Assembly: GCA_938038825.1 (NCBI GenBank)
Contig: CALHST010000418.1
Span: 1 to 14,058, forward strand
Length of the DNA stretch: 14,058 nt
Direction: 5' to 3'
From: an uncultured Paracoccaceae bacterium
GTDB lineage: Bacteria; Pseudomonadota; Alphaproteobacteria; Rhodobacterales; Rhodobacteraceae
Below, piece by piece: positions 1 through 7,427 of the stretch; position 1 is the first letter of the stretch; each line of letters starts with the position of its first letter. The notes below the pieces were generated by a model that saw nothing but the letters and a program-made list of their open reading frames with translations, did no database searches and was not told the DNA's origin. The translations under genes and the position numbers were made by a program.

Positions 1-7
1 TAAGCAT

Positions 8-958
8 ATGGGATGGGGACACGCAGTTCATAAAGCTCTTAAGGCCGCGCCGATATGTGCAATGGCCTTGTTAGCGGCATGTGATGCGTTTGTCCCCATT
101 GAGCCCGTATTAACGCCCCGAGCACGGCCGGATGGATTGGGCGTACCCGATCCGATTTCTGTGGCCCCTGCCCCGTCCCAAGCCAGCGCGGAGTTGCGTG
201 TTTTTTACAACCGCGTTTTGAATGATGGCCTGACAAGAGGCCTGCTTCGAACCGATGGCGGCGGGCCAGATACCCCGTTCACCGCAGATATGCTGGTGCG
301 TAATTTCGAACAGATCGCATTCTTTAACGAATATGAACGCGGCCCGCAGCCTTTGCGCCGCTGGCAAGCGCCAGTGCGTATGTCGCTGCGCTTTAGCCCA
401 TCTGTCTCGCGCGCAAATCAAACACGTGATACAAACGAAAGCATCCGGTATGCCGCACGGCTTGCCCGAATTACCGGCCACCCGATTTCCATCAACGACT
501 CAAACCCGAACTTCCACGTCTTTTTTGCCGGAGAAGATGATCGCGCCAGTGTTTTGGATCAAATCCTAAGGATTGAGCCGCGCATTGATCAGGCCACGTT
601 GAGTACCATCCGCGACCTACCCCGCGAAACCTATTGTTTGGTGGTTGCCTTTACCACTGCGGGCCAGCCGGGGGTCTATACACGCGCGATTGCCCTTATC
701 CGGTCCGAACAACCCGACCTTATGCGGCAATCCTGCATTCATGAAGAATTGGCGCAAGGCTTGGGGTTGGCCAATGACAGCCCTTTTGCACGTCCGTCCA
801 TTTTCAACGATGATGATGAATTTGCTTTGCTGACGGATCACGACGAAAAGCTTTTGGCGATGTTGTATGACCCGCGCTTACCGGTTGGTGTCGGCGCGTT
901 GAATGCCCGCCCGACCTTGCGGATACTGGCTGAAGAGTTAACAAACCCGGGCAGTTAA
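8..958 (+). CDS. DUF2927 domain lipoprotein with zincin-like motif
   Basis: This 316-residue protein begins with a lipoprotein signal: basic residues, a hydrophobic run and the lipobox LAAC with the acylated Cys at residue 25. It should be exported and lipid-anchored in the cell envelope. A Pro/Ala-rich linker follows to about residue 60. The rest, about 90-305, matches the DUF2927 family as I know it from Rhodobacterales, including FNDDDEF (266-272) and MLYDPRL (285-291). The family's function is unknown. CIHEELAQGLGL (243-254) looks like a metallopeptidase HExxH helix with the last His replaced by Gln, and the later Asp-rich stretch before LYDP resembles the end of zincin domains, so a peptidase-like fold is inferred. 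The ATG at base 8 gives the complete signal peptide. Only seven bases precede it, so no ribosome site can be judged. The TAA at bases 1-3 may end an upstream gene. Family assignment is fairly sure and function is not. Confidence 0.85.
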   Translation: MGWGHAVHKALKAAPICAMALLAACDAFVPIEPVLTPRARPDGLGVPDPISVAPAPSQASAELRVFYNRVLNDGLTRGLLRTDGGGPDTPFTADMLVRNFEQIAFFNEYERGPQPLRRWQAPVRMSLRFSPSVSRANQTRDTNESIRYAARLARITGHPISINDSNPNFHVFFAGEDDRASVLDQILRIEPRIDQATLSTIRDLPRETYCLVVAFTTAGQPGVYTRAIALIRSEQPDLMRQSCIHEELAQGLGLANDSPFARPSIFNDDDEFALLTDHDEKLLAMLYDPRLPVGVGALNARPTLRILAEELTNPGS

Positions 959-1267
959 ACACCTATTTTCTTAAGTATTTTAACGATCAATAGGCCCCAG
1001 TCGTACGCTCACTCAGCCATATTTTCCCAACGTACACCTGTAGCGGGCTCGGCAATTCTGCGACATTTGCTGACTTTGATGCAGCAAGCGCAGGCAATTA
1101 ACACTTTGTTAACAGTTAGCACGTTAACGAAGTTTAATGTGTTGGGTTCACCCTTGGGAGCGCCTTGCTTCGTACAATCCAACAACACAAAAGGCCGTTC
1201 GGCCCCGTTTGTAAGTTCGTTCGATTGCTAGCACATTGTTGATCTTTCACCCAACCCCAGCGCGCCC
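959..1267. other. Intergenic region before the CHASE hybrid kinase
   Basis: This 309-base gap has no convincing reading frame. It is more AT-rich in its middle part and carries a CtrA box with extra TTAAC half-sites (listed separately). A TTTAAT hexamer at 1133-1138 lies 19 bases after the GTTAAC at 1108-1113, which would suit a -10 element of a CtrA-assisted promoter; this is inference. Just downstream, TGTTGG (1140-1145) can pair with CCAACA (1179-1184), so the 5' leader may fold. No clear Shine-Dalgarno sequence precedes the kinase ATG. No good terminator for the upstream gene was seen. Confidence 0.5.
1098..1113 (+). promoter_or_regulatory. CtrA-binding box TTAA-N7-TTAAC
   Basis: The bases TTAACACTTTGTTAAC match the full alphaproteobacterial CtrA consensus TTAA-N7-TTAAC exactly, with CACTTTG as the seven-base spacer. 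A further GTTAAC lies at 1123-1128, so three TTAAC half-sites start at 1098, 1109 and 1124. The box is 154 bases upstream of the hybrid kinase start, and the only gene it can plausibly control is that kinase, since the gene on its other side points the same way. Whether CtrA activates or represses here cannot be read from sequence alone. Confidence 0.65.
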
Positions 1268-3781
1268 ATGAAGCAGAGTTTCTCGACCAAAACGACAAAA
1301 CGTAAGCCTGCGGTGACGCCAGATCTGCCGAAATCGGTGCTGACGTGGCAAATCCTGCTTGCGGGTGCGCTATTGTTTACCTCCGCTCTCGCGGTTGTTT
1401 ATCAAATTGATCGTCAACAAACTTACCTGCATCAATTGAAGGTTAAAAAAGACGCCGCAAAAACGGCCAGTCCGATTTCAGATATGATTGCATACGAGAT
1501 CAACAAACGTCTTGTGTTGGTCCGCGCGCTCGAAGCTTTCAACGCATCCCGCGAAGGCTTCACAGAAGATGACTTTGTCGGGTTCACAAGCGAATTGGAA
1601 GCTGAAGACGACAAGATCATTTCTTTGCAACTTGCACCCAATGGTGTGGTTGCCCACGTATCAAAACCGGAACGAAACGCCGATGTTATCGGGCATAATC
1701 TATTGGCGGACCCGGCGCGCGCAGCTTTGGCACTGCGGTCAATGGAAACTGGACAGTATGTTATCGTGGGCCCTGTGACGTTGAAGCAAGGGGGAACTGG
1801 ATTGATCGCCAGAAAGCCATTGTTCATCAGGGACAGCGTGGCGGAAAAATCGTTTTGGGGATTTGCGACTGTTGTTATGGATTTCTCGGTCGTCACAGAT
1901 GTGTTTTCCGCACTGCCTGAAGACAATCGGTTTCAATATGCACTCATGAGCCAACGTAACCGGACTATGGATAACCAGATAATATGGGGAGACCGTGACC
2001 TGTTTGAGCAATCTCCTCAATTGTCCATGATTTCACTTCCTGCTGGAAACTGGATTCTGGCAGCAGTGCCAATAGGCGGATGGCCAACGGCATGGCCGTA
2101 TGCCGTTTCGTTCCGTGTCGCCGCCTTAATCATCGCTGGGGCTCTCTCCGCAATGGTCGTTGCGTTATTGGCACGTCCTGCGCGTCTGCAAAAGGCTATC
2201 GACAGCGCAACGCTTGAACTGAAAACCAGCGAAGGCAAGTTACGCGCAGCCCATCGCATTGCCCAAATCGGTTTTTGGGAAATTACTTCAAGGGCGCATA
2301 TCAACGCCTCTCCAGAGATGTTGAGCGTTCTTGGCATAGAGCCGAGCCAGTTTGACGGAGCCATTGATAGCGTATGCGCACGCGTAAAGCCGTTAGATCG
2401 CTCTCGCATTTGCGCCCAATTAAGGCTGGTCGCTGAACAGAAGATGAGCTTTGAAACAACGTTTGAAGTCACACGCAGCGACGGTAGTACAGCCGTTATC
2501 AAGATCACTGGGGAAGCCCCAAAATCTGACACCGGATCGGACGCAATGAGTTGCGGGACAGTGCAAGACATCACGGAACAGACGCTCAATGAACGGCGCT
2601 TGCGATCTGCTCAAAAAATGGAAGCCGTCGGCCGCTTAACGGGTGGGGTCGCACATGATTTCAACAACCTGCTGGCGGTCATCCAAGGCAACGCCGATTT
2701 ATTGGAAATGACCTCCGATCATGATCCCGATCTTATCCAAGAAATTCGTCGCGCCTCGGAACGTGGGGCTGCATTAACACACCGCTTACTGGCTTATGCG
2801 CGAAAACAGCCCTTATCGCCAAGATCAACACATTTGGGAAATTTGGTGAATGGCATGTTCGGCCTGTTATCGCGGTCACTGGGCGAGACCATTAAAGTGG
2901 ACGTTCATGCAGACGAGAACCTTTGGAATGTCAAAGTGGATGCAGGCCAATTGGAAGATGCCATACTGAATCTGGCATTGAATTCGCGGGATGCGATGCC
3001 AGGTGGAGGCAAGATCAACATCCGAATTACCAATGTGACAGTGTATCCAAACGCAAAGAGTGAACGGCAAAAACAGATTTCCGGGGAATTTGTGTGCCTA
3101 ACGGTGTCCGATACCGGAGCAGGGATGGATCCTGAAACGCAGACACGGGCGTTTGAACCATTTTTTACAACCAAGGAGATCGGAAAAGGGTCTGGGTTGG
3201 GTTTGTCGATGGTCAGCGGGTTTGTCGCTCAATCCGAAGGCCGGGTTGACTTGTACAGCGAGCTTGGCTTTGGAACCGTGATCAACATCTATTTGCCGCG
3301 CAATGTGACGCAAGAGTTCCCGGTTGAAACAGACCAGACTGTTTCGCAGATCCCCAAAGGCAACAAAGACGTTGTGTTGATCATAGAAGACAACCCAAGC
3401 GTCCGCGCGATGGTGTCCCGCACTGTGCGCGACTTGGGATACGTCACATTGGAAGCAGAAGATGTCAAAGCAGCACGCCTTGTGCTGAACTCGGGCAAAC
3501 AAGTCGATATTGTCTTGTCTGATATTGTGCTGCCTGGTGGAACAAGCGGATTAGATTTTGTTCCGGAAATTCAACGCAATTATGCAAACACTGGTGTGGT
3601 TTTAATGTCTGGGTATCCCGCAGAGGATCAAGCCAACGGACATTCCTCGACAACAAAGCACGCATTTTTGCGCAAACCGTTCCGAAAGATCGATCTTGCC
3701 ATCGCTTTGGATAACGAACTGAAGAAGCAGGCGCCCGTTCGAATAAGCGCTGCGCAAAAGACTGCTGCCTTAGCCTACTGA
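1268..3781 (+). CDS. CHASE-domain hybrid sensor histidine kinase
   Basis: This is an 837-residue inner-membrane hybrid kinase. A first membrane helix (about 26-47) and a second (about 276-302) flank a periplasmic CHASE-type sensor domain (about 70-270), a family that binds small ligands in other organisms; the ligand here is unknown. A PAS-like segment follows (about 325-440). The HisKA domain carries the phospho-accepting His463 in HDFNN. The HATPase domain shows the N box (N568, N572), G1 DTGAGM (615-620), F box FEPFFTTK (629-636) and G2 GKGSGLGLS (639-647). The C-terminal receiver has acidic E707/D708, phospho-acceptor D752, S781 and K803, all the expected residues. Kinase and receiver therefore look active. 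HDFNN-type cores also occur in CckA, but CckA lacks a CHASE domain. No partner regulator or phosphotransferase gene is adjacent. An upstream CtrA box suggests CtrA-linked expression. Confidence 0.93.
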   Translation: MKQSFSTKTTKRKPAVTPDLPKSVLTWQILLAGALLFTSALAVVYQIDRQQTYLHQLKVKKDAAKTASPISDMIAYEINKRLVLVRALEAFNASREGFTEDDFVGFTSELEAEDDKIISLQLAPNGVVAHVSKPERNADVIGHNLLADPARAALALRSMETGQYVIVGPVTLKQGGTGLIARKPLFIRDSVAEKSFWGFATVVMDFSVVTDVFSALPEDNRFQYALMSQRNRTMDNQIIWGDRDLFEQSPQLSMISLPAGNWILAAVPIGGWPTAWPYAVSFRVAALIIAGALSAMVVALLARPARLQKAIDSATLELKTSEGKLRAAHRIAQIGFWEITSRAHINASPEMLSVLGIEPSQFDGAIDSVCARVKPLDRSRICAQLRLVAEQKMSFETTFEVTRSDGSTAVIKITGEAPKSDTGSDAMSCGTVQDITEQTLNERRLRSAQKMEAVGRLTGGVAHDFNNLLAVIQGNADLLEMTSDHDPDLIQEIRRASERGAALTHRLLAYARKQPLSPRSTHLGNLVNGMFGLLSRSLGETIKVDVHADENLWNVKVDAGQLEDAILNLALNSRDAMPGGGKINIRITNVTVYPNAKSERQKQISGEFVCLTVSDTGAGMDPETQTRAFEPFFTTKEIGKGSGLGLSMVSGFVAQSEGRVDLYSELGFGTVINIYLPRNVTQEFPVETDQTVSQIPKGNKDVVLIIEDNPSVRAMVSRTVRDLGYVTLEAEDVKAARLVLNSGKQVDIVLSDIVLPGGTSGLDFVPEIQRNYANTGVVLMSGYPAEDQANGHSSTTKHAFLRKPFRKIDLAIALDNELKKQAPVRISAAQKTAALAY

Positions 3782-4077
3782 TTGCCCAGCTACGTATGTG
3801 CGCCGGCAAATCTTATGTCAAAGACACAGAACACACGGCGTTTCATCCAGCCGTGAATGGCGTTCATCAATAACCGAACCAGTTGGCGGCTTGATTGCCA
3901 GCCACTGTCTCTGACACATATTCTCTGGTTCAAAATCTTGCCTTTTATGAACCATGACCAGCGCGCGCCGCGCCCTCGTGGTGCGACTTAAACAAACTTC
4001 CCCTCTGCTCTGGGTGGCGGTGGCGCAAATCCTATGGCAACATGGTGCAAACACTTCTTTGAGCGGAGGCTCTTTTC
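3782..4077. other. Intergenic region between kinase and SPFH gene
   Basis: This 296-base gap shows no convincing gene. CACGGC (3834-3839) and GCCGTG (3850-3855) form a perfect six-base inverted repeat with a ten-base loop, 52 bases after the kinase stop. It has no T-run after it, so it is only a weak terminator candidate. The right end holds the SPFH ribosome-binding site. A promoter for the SPFH gene should lie here, but I could not identify a convincing -35/-10 pair. Confidence 0.4.
4061..4077 (+). promoter_or_regulatory. Ribosome-binding site of the SPFH gene, in a small hairpin
   Basis: GGAGG at 4065-4069 sits eight bases before the ATG at 4078 and fixes that start. GAGC (4061-4064) and GCTC (4069-4072) are complementary, so GGAG would lie in the tetraloop of a four-base-pair hairpin. 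The pairing is short and may not matter in the cell. Confidence 0.6.
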
Positions 4078-5208
4078 ATGGGTATCTTTGATTTTCTGTC
4101 TGGTGAATTCATCGACGTCATCCATTGGGTGGATGACAGCCGGGACACAATGGTGTGGCGATTTGAGCGTGAAGGCCACGAAATCAAGTATGGCGCCAAG
4201 CTGACTGTGCGCGAAGGCCAAGCCGCGGTCTTTGTGCATGAAGGCCAACTAGCCGACGTGTTCACACCCGGCCTTTACATGCTTGAGACCAACAACATGC
4301 CCGTCATGACGACGTTGATGCATTGGGATCATGGTTTCAAAAGCCCGTTCAAATCCGAAATCTACTATGTGAATACAACGCGGTTCAACGACCTGAAATG
4401 GGGTACCAAGAACCCAATCATCTGTCGGGATCCAGAATTTGGCCCCGTGCGCTTGCGTGCCTTTGGTACGTATTCCGTGCGCGTGACGAACCCTGCGAAA
4501 TTCCTGATTGAAATTGTGGGCACCGATGGTGAATTCACAATGGACGAGATCAGCTTTCAGATCCGTAACATCATCGTTCAGGAATTTTCGCGAACATTGG
4601 CAAAGTCTGGCATTCCCGTGCTCGACATGGCGGCGAATACCCGCGAGTTGGGCCAATTGGTGGCCAAAGAGATCGAAGCGCAATTGGCTGACTACGGTCT
4701 TAGCTTGCCTGAGCTTTACATCGAAAACATCTCGCTCCCGCCCGCCGTGGAAGAGGTGATGGACAAGCGCTCCTCGATGGGTGTGATCGGGAACCTCAAC
4801 GAATACATGCAGTTCCAAACGGCCGAAGCACTGGGTCGTGGCGGCGATGCCTCTGCTGCGATGCAGGCGGGAATTGGCGCGGCCATGGGTATGCAGATGG
4901 CCGGACAAGTGGCACATGGCGGTCCTTGGGGTGGACAGCACGCCCGCTCTGCTGCGTCTGCGCCTCAAACCTCAGCCCCAATGGCACCACCGCCGCCCCC
5001 AGTTGAACATGTGTGGCACGTAGCCGAAGACGGTAAAACACATGGGCCATATTCCAAGGCCCGTTTGGGTCGCATGGCGGCAGAAGGCGACTTGTCCCGC
5101 GACAGCTATGTCTGGACCCCAGGTCAAGATGGGTGGCAGCGGGCCGAGGACGTGTCTGAATTGGCGCAACTTTTCACCATCCTGCCGCCACCTCCGCCGG
5201 GTGGGTAA
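4078..5208 (+). CDS. SPFH-domain protein with C-terminal GYF_2 domain (YdjI-like)
   Basis: This 376-residue protein has no signal peptide or membrane helix. Residues about 20-235 form an SPFH (stomatin/prohibitin/flotillin) domain of the type often annotated as virion core protein and related to Bacillus YdjI. Visible hallmarks are the REGQAAVF strand (45-52), the FTPGLY turn (62-67), the LRAFGTYSVRV strand (126-136) and a helical stretch around IVQEFSRTLA (166-175). A Gly/Ala/Met-rich segment (255-285) and a proline-rich linker with PPPPP (304-308) lead to a GYF_2 (DUF4339) domain at about 312-366, with WHVA, HGPYS and the final GWQRAEDV. The end is again proline-rich. GYF-type domains bind proline-rich ligands, so the protein may contact itself or a partner. 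Known relatives act as membrane-associated scaffolds in PspA-type stress modules. The next gene, a zinc-ribbon membrane protein, fits such a partner role. The start is set by GGAGG eight bases upstream. Confidence 0.88.
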   Translation: MGIFDFLSGEFIDVIHWVDDSRDTMVWRFEREGHEIKYGAKLTVREGQAAVFVHEGQLADVFTPGLYMLETNNMPVMTTLMHWDHGFKSPFKSEIYYVNTTRFNDLKWGTKNPIICRDPEFGPVRLRAFGTYSVRVTNPAKFLIEIVGTDGEFTMDEISFQIRNIIVQEFSRTLAKSGIPVLDMAANTRELGQLVAKEIEAQLADYGLSLPELYIENISLPPAVEEVMDKRSSMGVIGNLNEYMQFQTAEALGRGGDASAAMQAGIGAAMGMQMAGQVAHGGPWGGQHARSAASAPQTSAPMAPPPPPVEHVWHVAEDGKTHGPYSKARLGRMAAEGDLSRDSYVWTPGQDGWQRAEDVSELAQLFTILPPPPPGG

Positions 5209-5633
5209 GCAACCTACGCACATACAGACTTGCTGACGCCTAAACGAACACGTCAGCAAGTCTGGGCAATTCAGCCCTGATCCTCGACTTAAGGCTTTGA
5301 TAACAACGCCGCCTACTACGTCGATTTTTGCCACCGTAGCTGACGCCTCGGGCTGCACGACCAGGCCAAGATCACAATCGGAGTTAGAACAGGTTGTGAT
5401 TACATCCCAGTCGAAAACAAAAATCGCACGAAGATCAACACGCCCCGGCTTTGCGACACACAGGCACCAGATTTCATGGCCCAAAGGTGCCAAACACGCT
5501 TCTGCGAGGGTCATGACATCAGAGTGAACACAGCAGTGTCATCACGGCCCTTCAAATCCCACACGGGTTCGCGATAAGAAAGGTCCACGCCTCACGGCAG
5601 AATCTGACCGCATTCGCAAGGATCACAGCGCCC
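5209..5633. other. 425-base intergenic region, possible gene remnant
   Basis: The gap between the SPFH and zinc-ribbon genes opens with a long inverted repeat (listed separately). No plus-strand gene looks real here. On the minus strand an open frame enters from about 5541 with an ATG at 5514; its first 80 or so residues look protein-like, with a Cys-rich motif TTCSNSDC, but the frame then runs antisense through the repeat and the SPFH tail to 4972. It may be a decayed gene. AAGGA at 5618-5622 is the probable ribosome-binding site of the zinc-ribbon gene, eleven bases before its ATG. Confidence 0.45.
5225..5264 (+). terminator. 14-base-pair inverted repeat after the SPFH gene
   Basis: CAGACTTGCTGACG (5225-5238) and CGTCAGCAAGTCTG (5251-5264) are perfect reverse complements with a 12-base loop, starting 16 bases after the SPFH stop codon. 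The placement suits a transcription end or an mRNA-stabilising 3' structure. No T-run follows on either strand, so a classical intrinsic terminator is not shown. A protein-binding palindrome is another possibility. Confidence 0.6.
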
Positions 5634-6749
5634 ATGTCTGCAACACCACAATCCAGTCCGGACGAGGCCAAACATGTTCTGTTTCCCTGCGACAATTGTG
5701 GTGGCGATCTACGTTTTGATCCCGAAGGCGGGAACATGCTGTGTGATCATTGTGGCAGCTCCGAACCCTTGGAAGGCAGCGGACATCACCATGCCCCCAT
5801 CAAAGAACTGGATCTAAAATCCGCGCTGAACGCCCAGCTTCCGCAGGAAGACATGGAAGTCACCCGGGTCTCTAAATGCCCCAACTGCGCAGCCGAAGTT
5901 GAATTTGATCCCGCAGTGCACGCCGCCGAATGTCCGTTTTGCGCCACACCTGTGGTGACCGGAACGGGCGCACATCGTCACATCAAGCCGCGCGGTGTTT
6001 TGCCGTTTCAATTGAGCGAACCCAACGCGCGCGCTGCAATGACTTCGTGGTTGGGCTCTCTTTGGTTTGCCCCGTCCGGTCTGCAGGAATACGCCCGCAA
6101 GGGACGGACCATGCAGGGCATTTATGTTCCCTATTGGACATTCGATGCAGATACCAAAACCCGGTACGAAGGCGAGCGCGGCACAGTCTATTACGAAACC
6201 CGAACAGTGGTACGAGACGGCAAACCCACCAAAGTGCAGGTTCCGAAAATTCGCTGGACCCGCACCCGCGGTCGTGTTGCCCGCTTTTTTGATGATGTTT
6301 TGGTCTTGGCATCCAAAAGCCTGCCCAAAAAATACACGGACGCCTTGGAGCCATGGGATCTGTCCGCACTGGAACCCTACACCCCCGAATTTCTGGCCGG
6401 TTTTCGCGCGGAAGGCTACACAATCAAACTGGACATGGCCTTTGACGAAGCGCGCGCACTTATGGCGCGCCAGATCGAACGGGACGTGAAATTCGACATT
6501 GGAGGGGATCGCCAAAAAATCTCGCATCTAGACACAGCCGTCAGCGACATGACATTCAAGCATATCCTTTTGCCTGTCTGGTTGGCGGCTTATAAGTACC
6601 GGGGCCGAACCTATCGCTTTGTCGTGAACGGCCGCACGGGACGCGTACAGGGAGAGCGCCCCTATTCCGCCATGAAAATCACAATTGCGATCATTCTATT
6701 CTTCCTTGCGGCTGCTGCCTTTGGTTATGTTTATGGGCAAGCCGCATGA
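5634..6749 (+). CDS. Double zinc-ribbon membrane protein (YdjG-like)
   Basis: This 371-residue protein carries two four-cysteine zinc ribbons at its N-terminus: C19-x2-C22 with C37-x2-C40, and C82-x2-C85 with C100-x2-C103. They are separated by a short His-containing linker (HHH at 51-53). A conserved domain without a known fold follows (about 105-345), including GIYVPYWTF and the family-typical LLPVWLAAYKYRGRTY segment near its end. One membrane helix (about 348-367) closes the protein, which leaves almost everything on the cytoplasmic side. Proteins of this family are often annotated as primosomal protein N' or helicase-like, which the sequence does not support: there is no Walker motif. 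The closest characterised relation I recognise is Bacillus YdjG, a membrane anchor of the PspA-YdjGHI module. The upstream SPFH gene supports that comparison. Its stop overlaps the next start (ATGA), which indicates translational coupling. Confidence 0.85.
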   Translation: MSATPQSSPDEAKHVLFPCDNCGGDLRFDPEGGNMLCDHCGSSEPLEGSGHHHAPIKELDLKSALNAQLPQEDMEVTRVSKCPNCAAEVEFDPAVHAAECPFCATPVVTGTGAHRHIKPRGVLPFQLSEPNARAAMTSWLGSLWFAPSGLQEYARKGRTMQGIYVPYWTFDADTKTRYEGERGTVYYETRTVVRDGKPTKVQVPKIRWTRTRGRVARFFDDVLVLASKSLPKKYTDALEPWDLSALEPYTPEFLAGFRAEGYTIKLDMAFDEARALMARQIERDVKFDIGGDRQKISHLDTAVSDMTFKHILLPVWLAAYKYRGRTYRFVVNGRTGRVQGERPYSAMKITIAIILFFLAAAAFGYVYGQAA

Positions 6750-7423
6750 GTGCGTCTTCCGACACGCTTTTGAACCTCGCACAGGCCCGGTTCTCTTGCC
6801 GCGCCTTTCTGGCGACCCCAATCCCACAAGACATCATCACACAGATTGTCGACACGGCACGCCATGTGCCCTCATGGTGCAATGCCCAACCTTGGCAAAT
6901 CACGATCACAAAGGCCGCAGAAACGGACCGCTTCCGGGACGCCTTGTTCGCCCACGCACAGTCAGGCGCAGCGCCCGCGCCTGACGTTCCATGGCCGGAA
7001 AGCTACCCCGGCGTTTATGGTGATCGACGACGCGCCTGCGGCTGGCAACTTTATGATGCGGTTGGAATTGCAAAAGGGGATCGTGCCGCATCAGCACAAG
7101 AGATGTTCAAGAACTTTCAGCTTTTTGGCGCGCCACATGTGGCTTTGATCCACGCACCCAAGGCGCTGGGAACACATGGCGCCATGGATTGCGGGGGCTT
7201 CGTCACCGCGTTTTGCCTCGCAGCACAAGCCCAAGGCGTTGCCACCATCGCCCAAGCCGCCCTGACCACGTTTGCCCCGTTCGTCAAAAACTGGATGAAC
7301 ATCCCGGCGGATCGCAATCTGCTTTGTGCCATTTCATTTGGACGCGCGGACATGGATCATCCTGCCAATTCGTTTCGCACCCCCAGAGAGACCGCAGACG
7401 CCATCATTGATTGGAAAGACTAA
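6746..7423 (+). CDS. Nitroreductase family flavoprotein
   Basis: A 225-residue cytoplasmic protein of the nitroreductase family, FMN-dependent NAD(P)H oxidoreductases that normally act as homodimers. The N-terminal FMN-phosphate motif appears as R15-F-S-C-R-A-F (R15, S17, R19), followed by PSWCNAQPW (42-50), the usual P-S-x-x-N-x-Q-P-W helix start. LCAISFGRAD (193-202) matches the C-terminal strand-and-turn that contacts FMN in the family. The length is normal and no key part is missing. The natural substrate cannot be predicted; members reduce nitroaromatics, quinones or flavins, or act in specialised dehydrogenations. The gene starts inside the stop of the zinc-ribbon gene (four-base overlap) and ends four bases before dtd, so the three genes are likely co-transcribed. 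Confidence 0.93.
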   Translation: MSASSDTLLNLAQARFSCRAFLATPIPQDIITQIVDTARHVPSWCNAQPWQITITKAAETDRFRDALFAHAQSGAAPAPDVPWPESYPGVYGDRRRACGWQLYDAVGIAKGDRAASAQEMFKNFQLFGAPHVALIHAPKALGTHGAMDCGGFVTAFCLAAQAQGVATIAQAALTTFAPFVKNWMNIPADRNLLCAISFGRADMDHPANSFRTPRETADAIIDWKD

Positions 7424-7427
7424 CCAC

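Noticed and set aside
1139..1190. Possible small structured RNA before the kinase
   Set aside because: Only a six-base closing stem and very short inner pairings; no match to any RNA family I recognise, and not a tRNA.
4249..4968. Long open frame on the minus strand inside the SPFH gene
   Set aside because: His/Arg-rich antisense translation without a family match, fully covered by a well-supported gene on the other strand.
5289..5304. Second CtrA-like site, TTAA-N7-ATAAC
   Set aside because: One mismatch in the second half-site and more than 300 bases from the next start; such near matches are expected by chance.
5814..6527. Long minus-strand open frame inside the zinc-ribbon gene
   Set aside because: Antisense of a clear coding sequence, with Cys/Gly/Phe-rich content that mirrors the plus-strand codons.
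5634..6749. Annotation of the zinc-ribbon protein as a primosomal helicase
   Set aside because: No Walker A or B or helicase motif is present; only the zinc ribbons could have suggested that name.
7326..7427. In-frame N-terminal extension of dtd
   Set aside because: It would overlap the nitroreductase by about 100 bases and adds residues absent from the family; MRALIQRV is the conserved start.
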